Source: Rhynchopus sp. YZ270_cl-10
Taxonomy: Eukaryota; Euglenozoa; Diplonemea; Diplonemida; Diplonemidae
NCBI GenBank assembly: GCA_964035575.1
Contig: OZ037880.1
Coordinates: forward strand, 930,001-994,000
DNA: 64,000 nt
Direction: 5' to 3'
Of this stretch, positions 42,129 to 51,759 are shown piece after piece. The notes under the pieces were generated by a model that was given only the letters and a program-made list of their open reading frames with translations, was not told where the DNA came from and did no database searches. Position 1 is the first letter of the stretch. Each line of letters begins with the position of its first letter. The position numbers and the translations under genes are program-made.

Positions 42129-42755
42129 CAGGGTCCTCAACCGTAGACAAAGTCTGGCCACAGATTTGTCTAAGTTAAAAAAAAAGGCTAAAAAAAAATT
42201 TTCGCGCTCCGCGCGAAAAGGTCCTGTACAAAGCTAAAAATTGGGGGCTTTTTTTTTTTGTGTTGCTTTTTCGAAACTCGTTAAGTGGTCTTTTCATTTC
42301 AATAGAAGAGTTCGACAAATGAGCCGGGGTGTCGGACCATCGGGGATGGACTTGTACTTGCCTGAAGACCACAGGTCGTAGTGCGTATCCCCTTTGTTGG
42401 GTTCCACCACACGTACCACAGGTGCCGCAACAGCTCCCTTCTTGAACATGGACACGATGGTGGGCTGTGCTTTGGAGGTCTTGGCAGTGGCAGGCATTTT
42501 TGCGGATGAGTTTGTTCAATTGTAGTTAGTCTGAGGAGGTGGCTTGTGTGGGTGGGTACAATGGGGTCCGCGCAGGTGAGGACTGAGGGAGTCTTGAGGG
42601 AACTCGTTTTTTTTTTTTGTTTTCAGTAAAGCTTCTTCTCTTTCAAACCACCCAAAAACCCAAAACCCAGGTTTTGTCTAACTTAGACAAAGCGTTTTTC
42701 AAAAAAAAAAAAATTGTCTAAGTTAAGGCCTAACTTAGACAGGTTGAGGACCCTG
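42129..42755. mobile_element. hAT-like element with 8-bp duplication and subterminal repeats
   Basis: Perfect 14-bp inverted ends CAGGGTCCTCAACC and GGTTGAGGACCCTG are flanked by CATTTTCT on both sides (42121-42128 and 42756-42763). Subterminal words GTCTAAGTTA / TAACTTAGAC occur near both ends (about 42168, 42676, 42716-42740), as in hAT elements that use them as transposase-binding sites. The interior has one minus-strand open frame (42294-42497). Confidence 0.85.
42294..42497 (-). pseudogene. Short ORF inside hAT-like element, possible transposase N-terminus
   Basis: 67 codons starting MPATAKTSKAQPTIVSMFKK. The basic start with QxxIxxMF resembles the N-termini of many hAT transposases, but no zinc finger or catalytic region follows before the stop. 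It may be the surviving start of an internally deleted transposase. Other minus-strand fragments sit in the elements at 15598-16459 and 61210-62128. The link to a transposase is inference. Confidence 0.35.
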
Positions 42756-42763
42756 CATTTTCT

Positions 42764-43330
42764 AAAATCTACAGAATAAAAAAGACGAAGTCTGAGATTT
42801 TTTGTTTTTTTGGGGTGGCGAACAAAGCTATGGTGGGGGAAGGGGGGTGAAAAATGTAAATGTTTATTTTAAATTGAACAGCTATTCACATTCTAACGGT
42901 TAGTTTTGAGTTTTTTATGTCGTAAAAAGAGCAAAATGATAATAATAAAAAGCAAAAAAGCTATTTTAAACACGGATATGAAAAGACCTTTGTAAACAGT
43001 TTTTCTGTCGCACGTTAACACAGAAGAAATAAAAAGAGAAAGAGACAGTGCCTAGACGCAACTGTAGCAGTTGGGGAACAGAAAGGAATGTGGATCGGGG
43101 AAGGGGGGGCATGGGGTACGCAAGGGTCTTTTTTTTCTTCATATCCGTGTTTAAAACGAATATTTAAAAAAAAAAATTGATTGTGTACATAGTGTATCAC
43201 ACCCCTACAAAATGGTGTCCCTGCACTGTAAATATTTTCAACAAAAAAAAAATAAAAAAATAAAAAAGAGACAAAGCAAAAAAGCCACAAAAACCTCATA
43301 TTTTAATCTCTCTATTTCATCTATTCCCTC
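42764..43330. other. Intergenic with a 19-bp inverted repeat
   Basis: TTTTAAACACGGATATGAA (about 42962-42980) and its exact reverse complement (about 43138-43156) enclose 157 bp. No target duplication was recognised. Otherwise AT-rich, no gene. Confidence 0.5.
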
Positions 43331-43625
43331 TCTCTCTCCCTCTCCCTCTCCCTCTCCCTCTCCCTCTCCCTCTCCCTCTCCCTCTCCCTCTCCCTCTCCC
43401 TCTCCCTCTCCCTCTCCCTCTCCCTCTCCCTCTCCCTCTCCCTCTGAAACACGCTTTAGCGGAGCAGCTTCGCTGCGTGTTGGGAGATCTTTGATAGAGA
43501 CTACCGTCCTTTTGATTTGACATGGCACGCACACTGCTATTTGGCAGAATATTTATTTGATTTTCCTCAGGCTTTGTCCTGGTTGGCCGGGGTCCGTTTA
43601 TGTTTCAGTCTCTACCCTCACCAAA
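43331..43625 (+). repeat. LTR-like repeat, truncated copy a, with CTCCCT tract
   Basis: A tract of about 19 CTCCCT hexamers (43331-43445) runs into the 3' half of the LTR-like repeat (43446-43625; GAAACACGCTTTAGCGGAGC ... CTCTACCCTCACCAAA). The 5' half is missing. A 44-bp spacer (43626-43669) follows before copy b. Confidence 0.85.
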
Positions 43626-43669
43626 TCACCACACCATCTTCATCAGATTTTTTGTTGGAATTTGTTTTG

Positions 43670-44397
43670 GGTTGTTTCGGCTTCCACATTCGCCCCCCTC
43701 ATCGTAGCGCCTATTTCGAGATAAAAGTATCCCCCTTCCCTCCTCTCCGTTTTCATCATTGCTGTTCGCCCTTCGCGGGTCTTTTAGGTACTCTCTATCT
43801 ATCTCAGATCTCCCTCTCCCTCTCCCTCTCCCTCTCCCTCTCCCTCTCCCTCTCCCTCTCCCTCTCCCTCTCCCTCTCCCTCTCCCTCTCCCTCTCCCTC
43901 TCCCTCTCCCTCTCCCTCTCCCTCTCCCTCTCCCTCTCCCTCTCCCTCTCCCTCTCCCTCTCCCTCTCCCTCTCCCTCTCCCTCTCCCTCTCCCTCTCCC
44001 TCTCCCTCTCCCTCTCCCTCTCCCTCTCCCTCTCCCTCTCCCTCTCCCTCTCCCTCTCCCTCTCCCTCTCCCTCTCCCTCTCCCTCTCCCTCTCCCTCTC
44101 CCTCTCCCTCTCCCTCTCCCTCTCCCTCTCCCTCTCCCTCTCCCTCTCCCTCTCCCTCTCCCTCTCCCTCTCCCTCTCCCTCTCCCTCTCCCTCTCCCTC
44201 TCCCTCTCTCTCTCCCTGAAACACGCTTTAGCGGAGCAGCTTCGCTGCGTGTTGGGAGATCTTTGATAGAGACTACCGTCCTTTTGATTTGACATGGCAC
44301 GCACACTGCTATTTGGCAGAATATTTATTTGATTTTCCTCAGGCTTTGTCCTGGTTGGCCGGGGTCCGTTTATGTTTCAGTCTCTACCCTCACCAAA
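43670..44397 (+). repeat. LTR-like repeat copy b, expanded by about 68 CTCCCT hexamers
   Basis: The 5' half (GGTTGTTTCGGCTTCCACAT ... CTATCTATCTCAGATCTCCCT) is followed by a hexamer tract (about 43803-44215), then the 3' half (to 44397). Copy c shows the same two halves joined with a single CTCCCT, so the tract is an expansion inside the repeat. This copy directly precedes the RT-RNase H region. Confidence 0.9.
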
Positions 44398-45749
44398 GTG
44401 GGATTTTGCGCACGGAGAAGCGAGCTTTCCCGTCGGTGTGTGGGCTGTCTGTGTTTCCGCTGGCGAAGACGAACGGCAAGATGCGTCTCATCGTTGACGC
44501 ACGGCCGTTGAACACGGCGATGCACTCCCCGCCAAAGTTCAGCCTCCCTACACCATACGAGCTGTCGGAACTCATCCTACGCGGGGGCGCTACGCATGCA
44601 GTCGTGGCGGATTTTAAAGGGTTTTTCTGGCAATTCCCTTTGTCCGCGGAGGTGGGGCAGTTTTTTGGTGTGCGGCAGGGTGCGCGTCGCATGCAGCTCA
44701 CCCGCATGGCGATGGGGTGGTCGTGGGCGGCGGTGATTGCGCAGGAGACGTCGCTGGGGCTTCTCGGGGATATGGCGGGTGTGTGTGCTGCTGCGTGGAT
44801 AGACGACAACCTCATTTTGGGGAAGTCGGCGGGTGAGGCGTCTGCGCGGCTTCGGGGGTTCCTGCGCAGAGCGGACGAAGTTGGCGCTGAGGTGAACCGC
44901 GAGAAGTCGACGCTCACTCCGGTACAGGTGTGTACCTACGCAGGGATTGAGTGGGATTTGCGGGGGCGCAGAATGCGGCTGCCGGGGGAGTGGCGTCGGA
45001 AGGCCCGTGTCGTGATGGACGTATTGCTGTCGGCGTCGGGTCCCTCGCTGCGCGAAGTGTGGAAAGGTATCGGGGCCGTCATCTGGGCGACGTATGCGAT
45101 GGGGGACCGGTTCTGCGGGGTGCCGGACATGTTGGCGTGGATTCGTGCGCGGGGCGCCGAGGTGTCTGCGGGCGCGATTGACTGGGACGACCAGGTGCAG
45201 ATCTCTGCGGGCATGCGGACGGACTTGCGTGTGTTTGTGGAGCGGCGATTGGTGCCGGATGTGTGGCGCGTCCCCAGGTGGAAGCTGTCGCCGGAGGAGG
45301 GGTGTGACACGGTGGTGTGGTCGGACGCGTGCCCCGAGGGGTGGGGGTTTATTGTGCGGACGCTTGCTGGCGGGCGCGCTTTCAGGAAGTGGGGCACGTG
45401 GTCCACGGTCGAGGATATTTTCATTTTGGAGTTACGGGCGATGGCCTGGGGCGTGCTGCATGCTGTACGTGGTGGCGCCCGCAGGATTTTGGTGGTGGGG
45501 GACAACGCCGCGGTGGTTGCTGTGCTGGAGAAGGGCCACTGTGCAGTCAGGTTAGGGAACACGGTCTTGGAGCGCCTGTTTCGGGTCACTGACGGGGCGG
45601 GTGCGGGCATGTTGTCGCGCTGGATCGCGACGGACCGTATGCCGGCGGACGAGCTGTCGCGCTGGGGTACCGCTGGGCAGGACTGGGCCGACCCCCCGTC
45701 GGACGGCGTGGTGGTCGACGGTGGCGGCTTTATGTGGTCGGACGAGTGA
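44289..45749 (+). CDS. Retroelement reverse transcriptase - RNase H
   Basis: 486 codons. The first 36 residues are encoded by the LTR-like repeat; element-specific coding starts near 44398. RT motifs are intact: RLIVDARPLN, VVADFKGFFWQFPL (Asp108), MGWSWAAVIAQ and AWIDDNLIL (Asp172-Asp173 of the active site, an IDD variant), then YAGIEWDL. RNase H follows with its acidic residues: VWSDACPEGWG (Asp346), LELRAMAWG (Glu381), VVGDNAAV (Asp405) and MPADELSR (Asp454). The RT-RH layout and ADxLSR ending resemble DIRS/Ngaro-type elements. No gag, protease, integrase or tyrosine recombinase is seen, so the element is not self-sufficient as it stands. The coding DNA is visibly richer in G+C than neighbouring host genes. 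Confidence 0.85.
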   Translation: MTWHAHCYLAEYLFDFPQALSWLAGVRLCFSLYPHQSGILRTEKRAFPSVCGLSVFPLAKTNGKMRLIVDARPLNTAMHSPPKFSLPTPYELSELILRGGATHAVVADFKGFFWQFPLSAEVGQFFGVRQGARRMQLTRMAMGWSWAAVIAQETSLGLLGDMAGVCAAAWIDDNLILGKSAGEASARLRGFLRRADEVGAEVNREKSTLTPVQVCTYAGIEWDLRGRRMRLPGEWRRKARVVMDVLLSASGPSLREVWKGIGAVIWATYAMGDRFCGVPDMLAWIRARGAEVSAGAIDWDDQVQISAGMRTDLRVFVERRLVPDVWRVPRWKLSPEEGCDTVVWSDACPEGWGFIVRTLAGGRAFRKWGTWSTVEDIFILELRAMAWGVLHAVRGGARRILVVGDNAAVVAVLEKGHCAVRLGNTVLERLFRVTDGAGAGMLSRWIATDRMPADELSRWGTAGQDWADPPSDGVVVDGGGFMWSDE

Positions 45750-46030
45750 TGTCCTTAGATTATTCTTATTTTAGATTGCCTTCTGTTTTTTCTTCCAGCT
45801 TTTCATTAAAGCTGTTTCCCTGCCCTGTTTTTTGTCCGCTGTTTTTTTGCAGTGGCTTTTGGTTTTATTTCTGGATGCCTGCGCCCGCTGAGGCTTGGTG
45901 TCGTATCATTGGTTTTTTTGTTCACTCCGCCTTTTTTCTGGGCCCTCGGGGGTCCTGTGTTTTTGTTTGTAGTTGGGATGGATGCTCTCGTGGCCTACGG
46001 GTTTAAATATTCTACGTGACGGTGTCAGGA
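44398..46030 (+). mobile_element. Internal region of LTR-like retroelement
   Basis: Unique sequence between LTR-like copies b and c. It holds the RT-RNase H frame and about 280 bp of 3' non-coding sequence. The equivalent position in the neighbouring units is a 44-bp spacer. Confidence 0.8.
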
Positions 46031-46356
46031 GGTTGTTTCGGCTTCCACATTCGCCCCCCTCATCGTAGCGCCTATTTCGAGATAAAAGTATCCCCCTTCC
46101 CTCCTCTCCGTTTTCATCATTGCTGTTCGCCCTTCGCGGGTCTTTTAGGTACTCTCTATCTATCTCAGATCTCCCTGAAACACGCTTTAGCGGAGCAGCT
46201 TCGCTGCGTGTTGGGAGATCTTTGATAGAGACTACCGTCCTTTTGATTTGACATGGCACGCACACTGCTATTTGGCAGAATATTTATTTGATTTTCCTCA
46301 GGCTTTGTCCTGGTTGGCCGGGGTCCGTTTATGTTTCAGTCTCTACCCTCACCAAA
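46031..46356 (+). repeat. LTR-like repeat copy c, unexpanded (326 bp)
   Basis: The complete repeat with one CTCCCT at the junction (…CAGATCTCCCTGAAACACG). It is the reference copy that defines the two halves. It ends CACCAAA and is followed by a second copy of the 44-bp spacer (46357-46400). Confidence 0.9.
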
Positions 46357-46400
46357 TCACCACACCATCTTCATCAGATTTTTTGTTGGAATTTGTTTTG

Positions 46401-47215
46401 GGTTGTTTCGGCTTCCACATTCGCCCCCCTCATCGTAGCGCCTATTTCGAGATAAAAGTATCCCCCTTCCCTCCTCTCCGTTTTCATCATTGCTGTTCGC
46501 CCTTCGCGGGTCTTTTAGGTACTCTCTATCTATCTCAGATCTCCCTCTCCCTCTCCCTCTCCTCTCCCTCTCCCTCTCCCTCTCCCTCTCCCTCTCCCTC
46601 TCCCTCTCCCTCTCCCTCTCCCTCTCCCTCTCCCTCTCTCTCTCCCTCTCCCTCTCCCTCTCCCTCTCCCTCTCCCTCTCCCTCTCCCTCTCCCTCTCCC
46701 TCTCTCTCTCCCTCTCNNNNNNNNNNNNNNNNNNNNNNNNNNNNNNNNNNNNNNNNNNNNNNNNNNNNNNNNNNNNNNNNNNNNNNNNNNNNNNNNNNNN
46801 NNNNNNNNNNNNNNNNNNNNNNNNNNNNNNNNNNNNNNNNNNNNNNNNNNNNNNNNNNNNNNNNNNNNNNNNNNNNNNNNNNNNNNNNNNNNNNNNNNNN
46901 NNNNNNNNNNNNNNNNTCTCCCTCTCCTTCCTCTCCCTCTCCCTCTCCCTCTCCCTCTCCCTCTCCTCTCCCTCTCCTCTCCCTCTCTCCTCTCTCCTCT
47001 CCCTCTCCCTCTCCCTCTCCCCTCTCCCTCTCCCCTCTCCCTCTCCTCTCCCTCTCCCTCTCCCTCTCTCCCTCTCCCTCTCCCTCTCCCCTCTCCCTCT
47101 CCCTCCCTCTCCCTCTCCTCTCCCTCTCCCTCTCCCTCTCCCTCTCCCTCTCCCCTCTCCCTCTCCCTCTCCCTCTCCCTCTCCCTCTCCCTCTCCCTCT
47201 CCCTCTCCCTCTCCT

Positions 47216-47311
<96 letters not shown>

Positions 47312-47330
47312 CTCCACCCCATTCTTTGAG
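46401..47330 (+). repeat. LTR-like repeat copy d, truncated, with long CTCCCT/CT tract
   Basis: The 5' half (46401-46541) runs into an irregular CTCCCT tract that crosses an assembly gap and decays into (CT)n before 47310. The 3' half is not present. The tract is less regular here (CTCCTCTC, CTCCCCTC variants). Confidence 0.85.
46717..46916. other. Assembly gap, 200 N
   Basis: Exactly 200 undetermined bases inside the hexamer tract. The round number suggests a placeholder, so the true tract length is unknown. Confidence 0.98.
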
Positions 47331-47450
47331 ACAACCGCTCATGTACCAAGGTATACTGTCATGAGAGGGCTTTGTATTTCAAGTCAAAAATTATTTTCTC
47401 CCAAACTTTTATTACCCAAACAGGTTGGGAGATAAACGGGGGTGATTTAA

Positions 47451-48746
47451 ATGATACTAATGAGGGTATTGTTGTTGGCACTGCTGCCTTTGTGTATGGC
47501 AAATGAGAAGGGGCAAAAAAAGTTTCAGAATTTATGCAAATTCCACATGGACAACAGACGAAGCCAGCTTTCCGAAGAGAATTACCACATTGTCGAGGCC
47601 GCTTATGAGAGAGTGGCGACGTTTATCCCGGTACACTGGAATTCTAAGGTGCTTCAGTCGGTGGTCGATGTGTGCAGAGAGACGGCAGAACGGACCGACA
47701 TCGCAATTCGAAACAACAACGCGACTGGTGTGAAACAGCTTGCTTTTGCAGAAGTGGAAGCTATATCGCAGTGCCTCGATCAGCTCGAAGAGAAGGAAAG
47801 AGAACAGCTGGCACACAACCCAACCATGCCTGCAATCAAAGGGGACACAACCACATCCCTGCAACAGGAGATCGAAGTCCTCCAACAACAGATAAAAAAT
47901 TTACGTCTCGCCTACAAACAGTCCTCAGAGAGCCACAACGTCTTTTACACTGCGATCTACGACGCTGTGCACAGCTTCCATACCAAGGTCCTACCCGAAG
48001 ATGCTTTCCGTGCAAATAGCTGCTGTTTCGGTGTCGGGGTGGTGGTAGGGTTTTTTGTACTAATGTTGTGCGTATTGTTGTGGTCTGGTGTACGTTCGTT
48101 GTTTTCGTCTGCGACATTTTCGGCGAAACTTCCTGAGGGTGTTTCTGCGAAGAATGTCCTTACCGCCGAGGCGATTCTCGTTGGTGTGCAGAACGACCGT
48201 TGGTATTATTGGGTGCAACATGGGGTGTTCCCTGCTTCGTTTGTGTTCTTGGTTTTGTATGGGTTTTATCATAGGTGGTGTGATCTTGATGCAAAGATTG
48301 AGTCTATATCGCACCTTGCAGTCAGCCCAAAGAACGTCTTCGGCTGGATCATAACAGCAACAGGATACGAAGAGGCAGCGCAGGAGGGAATCCATCTGGT
48401 CTGGGGTGGGTTATTCGAGGGGGCGTATCTGCTGTTAGTGCTTGGCGTGATAGGTTCGACAGTCAGTTTCTTCAAGGGCAATGGATGGAACCCATGGCAC
48501 GCCTGTGGGCTAGGCATCATATTCCACAACACATACAGGCAAGAAGAGCTGGAAGATATTACAGCATACTTTTATAAGGCAGAGGCCCTCCACACCCGCT
48601 TCTTAGCAGGGAAAGACGACAAGAAAGAGTTTCCTGAGTTGCTCGAAGGAGATGTGATGCAGTCGCCGATCATAACCCGGCACAGCTCTCAGCCTCGGGT
48701 GGAAAATGGATCGCCGGAGGCAAAACCGCGTGAATTGGTTATGTGA
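47451..48746 (+). CDS. Unknown secreted-pathway multi-pass membrane protein
   Basis: 431 residues; an ATG nine bases on (47460) would give a tighter signal peptide (MRVLLLALLPLCMANE). Not recognised. A lumenal/extracellular helical region of about 170 residues includes a coiled coil (SLQQEIEVLQQQIKNLRLAY). Hydrophobic segments follow at about 188-210 (GVGVVVGFFVLMLCVLLWSG), 262-280 (FPASFVFLVLYGFYH) and 325-348 (LFEGAYLLLVLGVIGSTVSF). The C-terminal tail is polar. Cys residues C29 (or C20) and C75 may pair. AACAG at about 47420 gives an acceptor-like site 28 nt upstream of the start. Confidence 0.75.
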   Translation: MILMRVLLLALLPLCMANEKGQKKFQNLCKFHMDNRRSQLSEENYHIVEAAYERVATFIPVHWNSKVLQSVVDVCRETAERTDIAIRNNNATGVKQLAFAEVEAISQCLDQLEEKEREQLAHNPTMPAIKGDTTTSLQQEIEVLQQQIKNLRLAYKQSSESHNVFYTAIYDAVHSFHTKVLPEDAFRANSCCFGVGVVVGFFVLMLCVLLWSGVRSLFSSATFSAKLPEGVSAKNVLTAEAILVGVQNDRWYYWVQHGVFPASFVFLVLYGFYHRWCDLDAKIESISHLAVSPKNVFGWIITATGYEEAAQEGIHLVWGGLFEGAYLLLVLGVIGSTVSFFKGNGWNPWHACGLGIIFHNTYRQEELEDITAYFYKAEALHTRFLAGKDDKKEFPELLEGDVMQSPIITRHSSQPRVENGSPEAKPRELVM

Positions 48747-49823
48747 TCCAATGCGTAGCCTTTTTTCTTGAATATTGTTGAATGGTACTTTAAAATAGTG
48801 AGAAAAATGGAATCTGTGGTGTGCAGTCAAATTTTTCAAAAGGATTTTTACTGCGAAACAAAAGGCTATGTCAGAGATACGTCAGCTTTTTTGGACGGTT
48901 CTGAGATCGACCCCAGAACGCCCAAAAAAGGTGTGGGCAGAACACTGGCATAATACATTTCTAAGAGAAACGCATCTTTCCAGCTTTTCCTTTCCTTTTT
49001 TTTCTCTTTCTCTCTCTCAGCTATTCCGGCCCAGAATTGTTTTTGGGGGGGTTGCGGGATTTGTAAAAAATAGGAGGGATGGGTGGTTGTTTGATTTTGT
49101 TTTTAGAGGATACATGGAGGAATCTGGCCCAGAATAGTTATTTCTACGGTAACATAGTTTTGCCGGCAGAACTGCTTTTAGTACTCTCTCTGTCTCTCTC
49201 TCTCTTTACCTACGGTGTCGATGTCCATGGTCAATACGATCATTACAAACATTATTAACCAAAAGAAGCCCTTCTCCTCTCCCCTCGCCTTTTTTTTTTG
49301 AAAATATTGTAAGAAACAATCTCCAAAAACACTGTCCAGAACGTTACCTCCGTGATGTGAATTAAAATTTTTTCTCTGTATTCGGACTATTGTTCTTTCG
49401 AACAAGACATGAACGATTCATATTTTTCATATTTCTGAAATTGGAGGGCATCTTCACACGCACATTTCTCAAGACAATTTGATTTGCCCGGATTAGCGAA
49501 CTCACAGACCCTATCTCAGGACTCATAACCCTCTTCAATGATCCCCATTACTCTGATAAGAGGAAATGGGAGGAGAGCCTATCAGATGTGAACCTCAAAC
49601 TGCATGGTTGGGGACCCACCAATGCAGTTTCTCATACCAGGGGGGTTTTTTTGTATTTCAACGTACGTTTTGCAAAACACACACCATAAAAAGAAAGATG
49701 GGACCATTTTTGTTGATCCCTCACCATATACTATCAATTTATTGATTGCATATGATGAAAATACTTTGTATTTCAACGTAATTATTACCCAAAACCCACA
49801 GAATATACACAATTTGATATGTG
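48747..49823. other. Intergenic with dispersed repeats
   Basis: No gene is seen. 49596-49660 (AACTGCATGGTTGGGGACCC ... TTTGTATTTCAACG) and 49694-49760 (AAAGATGGGACCATTTTTGT ... TTGATTGCATATGATGA) are copies of families also found at 24375, 28001 and 58339. CGGCCCAGAAT near 49028 recurs as TGGCCCAGAAT at 49126. Confidence 0.55.
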
Positions 49824-50528
49824 ATGAATCTCTTTTCTGCGATAACATTGAATACTACACCGTTAAATGAACTGCCGCAGACGGAAGAAGGTGAGGAGGT
49901 TCTCCGAGCACCAGAGAACGAAGGAGAAATCCGGATCATTGAAGCCCTCGCTTCGGACCAGGCAGAGTGTGACCTGCAATGGTGTGATATGAGCACTCCA
50001 CAGGCAGTTAGCTTTGCATGCGACTGCATGCGGTTTAGAATCGGAGGAATGGCCGCTTTTACAAGCGTCGTCCTCGGTGGATGTGATTTAGGTGATATCA
50101 ATGCGCCAAAGATAGTGCGGACGTTGATGTCCACCTATCGTCTCTCTGGGGGATCGTTGGAGAGTCTTGACCTATTGTTTAACCAGCTGACCAAAGATGG
50201 TGTTCACGAAGTAGTAAAAATTCTTCGAGAATGGGGTGAAGGTGGTCCATCTTTCCTCGGGCTTTCCTGGAACGACATAGGAGACGAAGGGGTCACGGAG
50301 CTGCTCCCCCTCTTCTCCCCAGTCTCAACCAGCAATGTGACCTCGCTCTCCCTGGCGAGTTGTCTGATCACCCAAAAGGGTGCCCTAACGATCCACAAAG
50401 GCCTCAGCGACTCCAATCGAATAGAGTCCCTCATTCTCAAAGGAAATGATATTCAACCGAACACAATAGCGGCCATACAGGCTACCATTGCACCACCAAT
50501 TATGTACACCTGTGTTGACCCTGAATGA
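49824..50528 (+). CDS. Leucine-rich-repeat (RNI-like) protein
   Basis: 234 residues from the ATG at 49824. It carries ribonuclease-inhibitor-type repeats: TSVVLGGCDLGDINAPKIVR, LESLDLLFNQLTKDGVHEVV, FLGLSWNDIGDEGVTELLPL, VTSLSLASCLITQKGALTIH and IESLILKGNDIQPNTIAAI. These form about five 26-30-residue repeats. No signal peptide, kinase or other catalytic domain. Such small cytosolic LRR proteins usually serve as protein-binding scaffolds; the partner is unknown. The start sits close after the dispersed repeat at 49694-49760. Confidence 0.8.
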   Translation: MNLFSAITLNTTPLNELPQTEEGEEVLRAPENEGEIRIIEALASDQAECDLQWCDMSTPQAVSFACDCMRFRIGGMAAFTSVVLGGCDLGDINAPKIVRTLMSTYRLSGGSLESLDLLFNQLTKDGVHEVVKILREWGEGGPSFLGLSWNDIGDEGVTELLPLFSPVSTSNVTSLSLASCLITQKGALTIHKGLSDSNRIESLILKGNDIQPNTIAAIQATIAPPIMYTCVDPE

Positions 50529-50813
50529 TTACTTGGAAATTCTTTAAAAATATTCTAACCCCTTTCCCCTGAGACAACCTTTGAATACAAAAACCAATAC
50601 GCCAATTTAAAAAAAAGGTTATTCTATGAGTTATTCGATTGATCTCCCTCACCCCCCCCCCCCCCCCCCTCACCCCGCCACTCTTCAGTTCCAATATTTT
50701 TTTGTACAGAACCGTACATTAGAAATTCTCTGCTTTGTTTTAAATTAAAACCCAATAAACCCCTCTCCCTCCCCACCAAAAACCACCCAGGGAAGACACC
50801 TCAAGGTGGTACC

Positions 50814-51500
50814 ATGTCATCGCAGGTAAAACAACCGCCGCCTCCCCCCTCTGTGCGTGCACCACAAGGGACCGCACGGAAGGGGGGTACAGGAAGCGCA
50901 GTGTCAACCACAAAACAGCCGCCCCTCCCTCCACTCCCGCAGAGCCCACCCTTACGCACACCACCACCCCCTGCAACAAAACAACCTGCAACCCCTCCTA
51001 CGACCAAGTCTGTCAAGCAACCTCCCAGGGGCGTTCAACCGCCAATCATTGTGTTAACAGGCGGGCTAGCAAAATATAGGGAAATGAAGTCCGTACGATT
51101 CGGCGCAGTGGGGGCGGCAAAGGTGATGGCCTCGTCGCTTGTCAAAGATATTGGTGGGCGTGAGGCGAAGGAAGGGCTCAAGGCGAGTGATATCCTGCTT
51201 GCCACAAATGGGTTGAATCTGTGCACGCTTGGGAAGGTGACAACGAATGTGCCATACCAGGACGTAGTAGAGGTGATAGACTACACAGAAGAGTCGAATA
51301 TGCCACCAGACAAGACGCTTTACAAAGTGGCAACAACGACAAAGATGAACATCATGTTGCAGCTCCCCCGTCAAGTGCTCCCTCCATTTCTCGAAACATT
51401 CAGAGAAATGTGCCGCTACGTCGCAAAGAGGGACTGCATTGTCATGACCTACGCGGAAACACGGCGTCCTGAAGAACCTCCAACATCGTATGTTTTTTGA
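50814..51500 (+). CDS. Proline-rich protein with a conserved-looking C-terminal domain (unknown)
   Basis: 228 residues. The first 80 are Pro-rich and disordered (runs of PPPPP and TPPTT). The C-terminal 145 residues look folded: RFGAVGAAKVMASSLVKDIG, then strand-rich LKASDILLATNGLNLCTLGK, VPYQDVVEVIDYT, LYKVATTTKMNIMLQLPR and a closing helix FLETFREMCRYVAKR. The strand-strand-helix order is reminiscent of a PH-like fold, where the last helix caps a barrel. No family is recognised. A CACCCAG acceptor-like site lies 24 nt upstream of the ATG. Confidence 0.65.
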   Translation: MSSQVKQPPPPPSVRAPQGTARKGGTGSAVSTTKQPPLPPLPQSPPLRTPPPPATKQPATPPTTKSVKQPPRGVQPPIIVLTGGLAKYREMKSVRFGAVGAAKVMASSLVKDIGGREAKEGLKASDILLATNGLNLCTLGKVTTNVPYQDVVEVIDYTEESNMPPDKTLYKVATTTKMNIMLQLPRQVLPPFLETFREMCRYVAKRDCIVMTYAETRRPEEPPTSYVF

Positions 51501-51759
51501 ACCTCTTTTTTTATGTTCCTACATTGTGTATTAAGAAACTAGACAAAAAAGAAAGCGAACGTTCAGATCTCATATAACACCCCTTGAATCCTTTCACCTT
51601 GCGCCAAATAGATTTTTACTCCTAGTTGTCTGCGTTCAATGAAAAACACTGTTATATTTTTATCAAGATCAGTTGGCGGATGATATCGTCTAGTTTTGCA
51701 TTTTTATTCAGCTGTTGTGTATTGACTAATGGGCGCATTTTATCAAAAATAATAGAATC

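Noticed and set aside
43626..44306. Long open frames of Arg-Glu, Gly-Arg, Ser-Leu, Pro-Leu or Gly-Glu dipeptides across the hexamer tracts
   Set aside because: A six-base repeat stays open in most frames, so these are translation of CTCCCT repeats, not proteins. The same applies to the frames spanning the N gap at 46357-47349.
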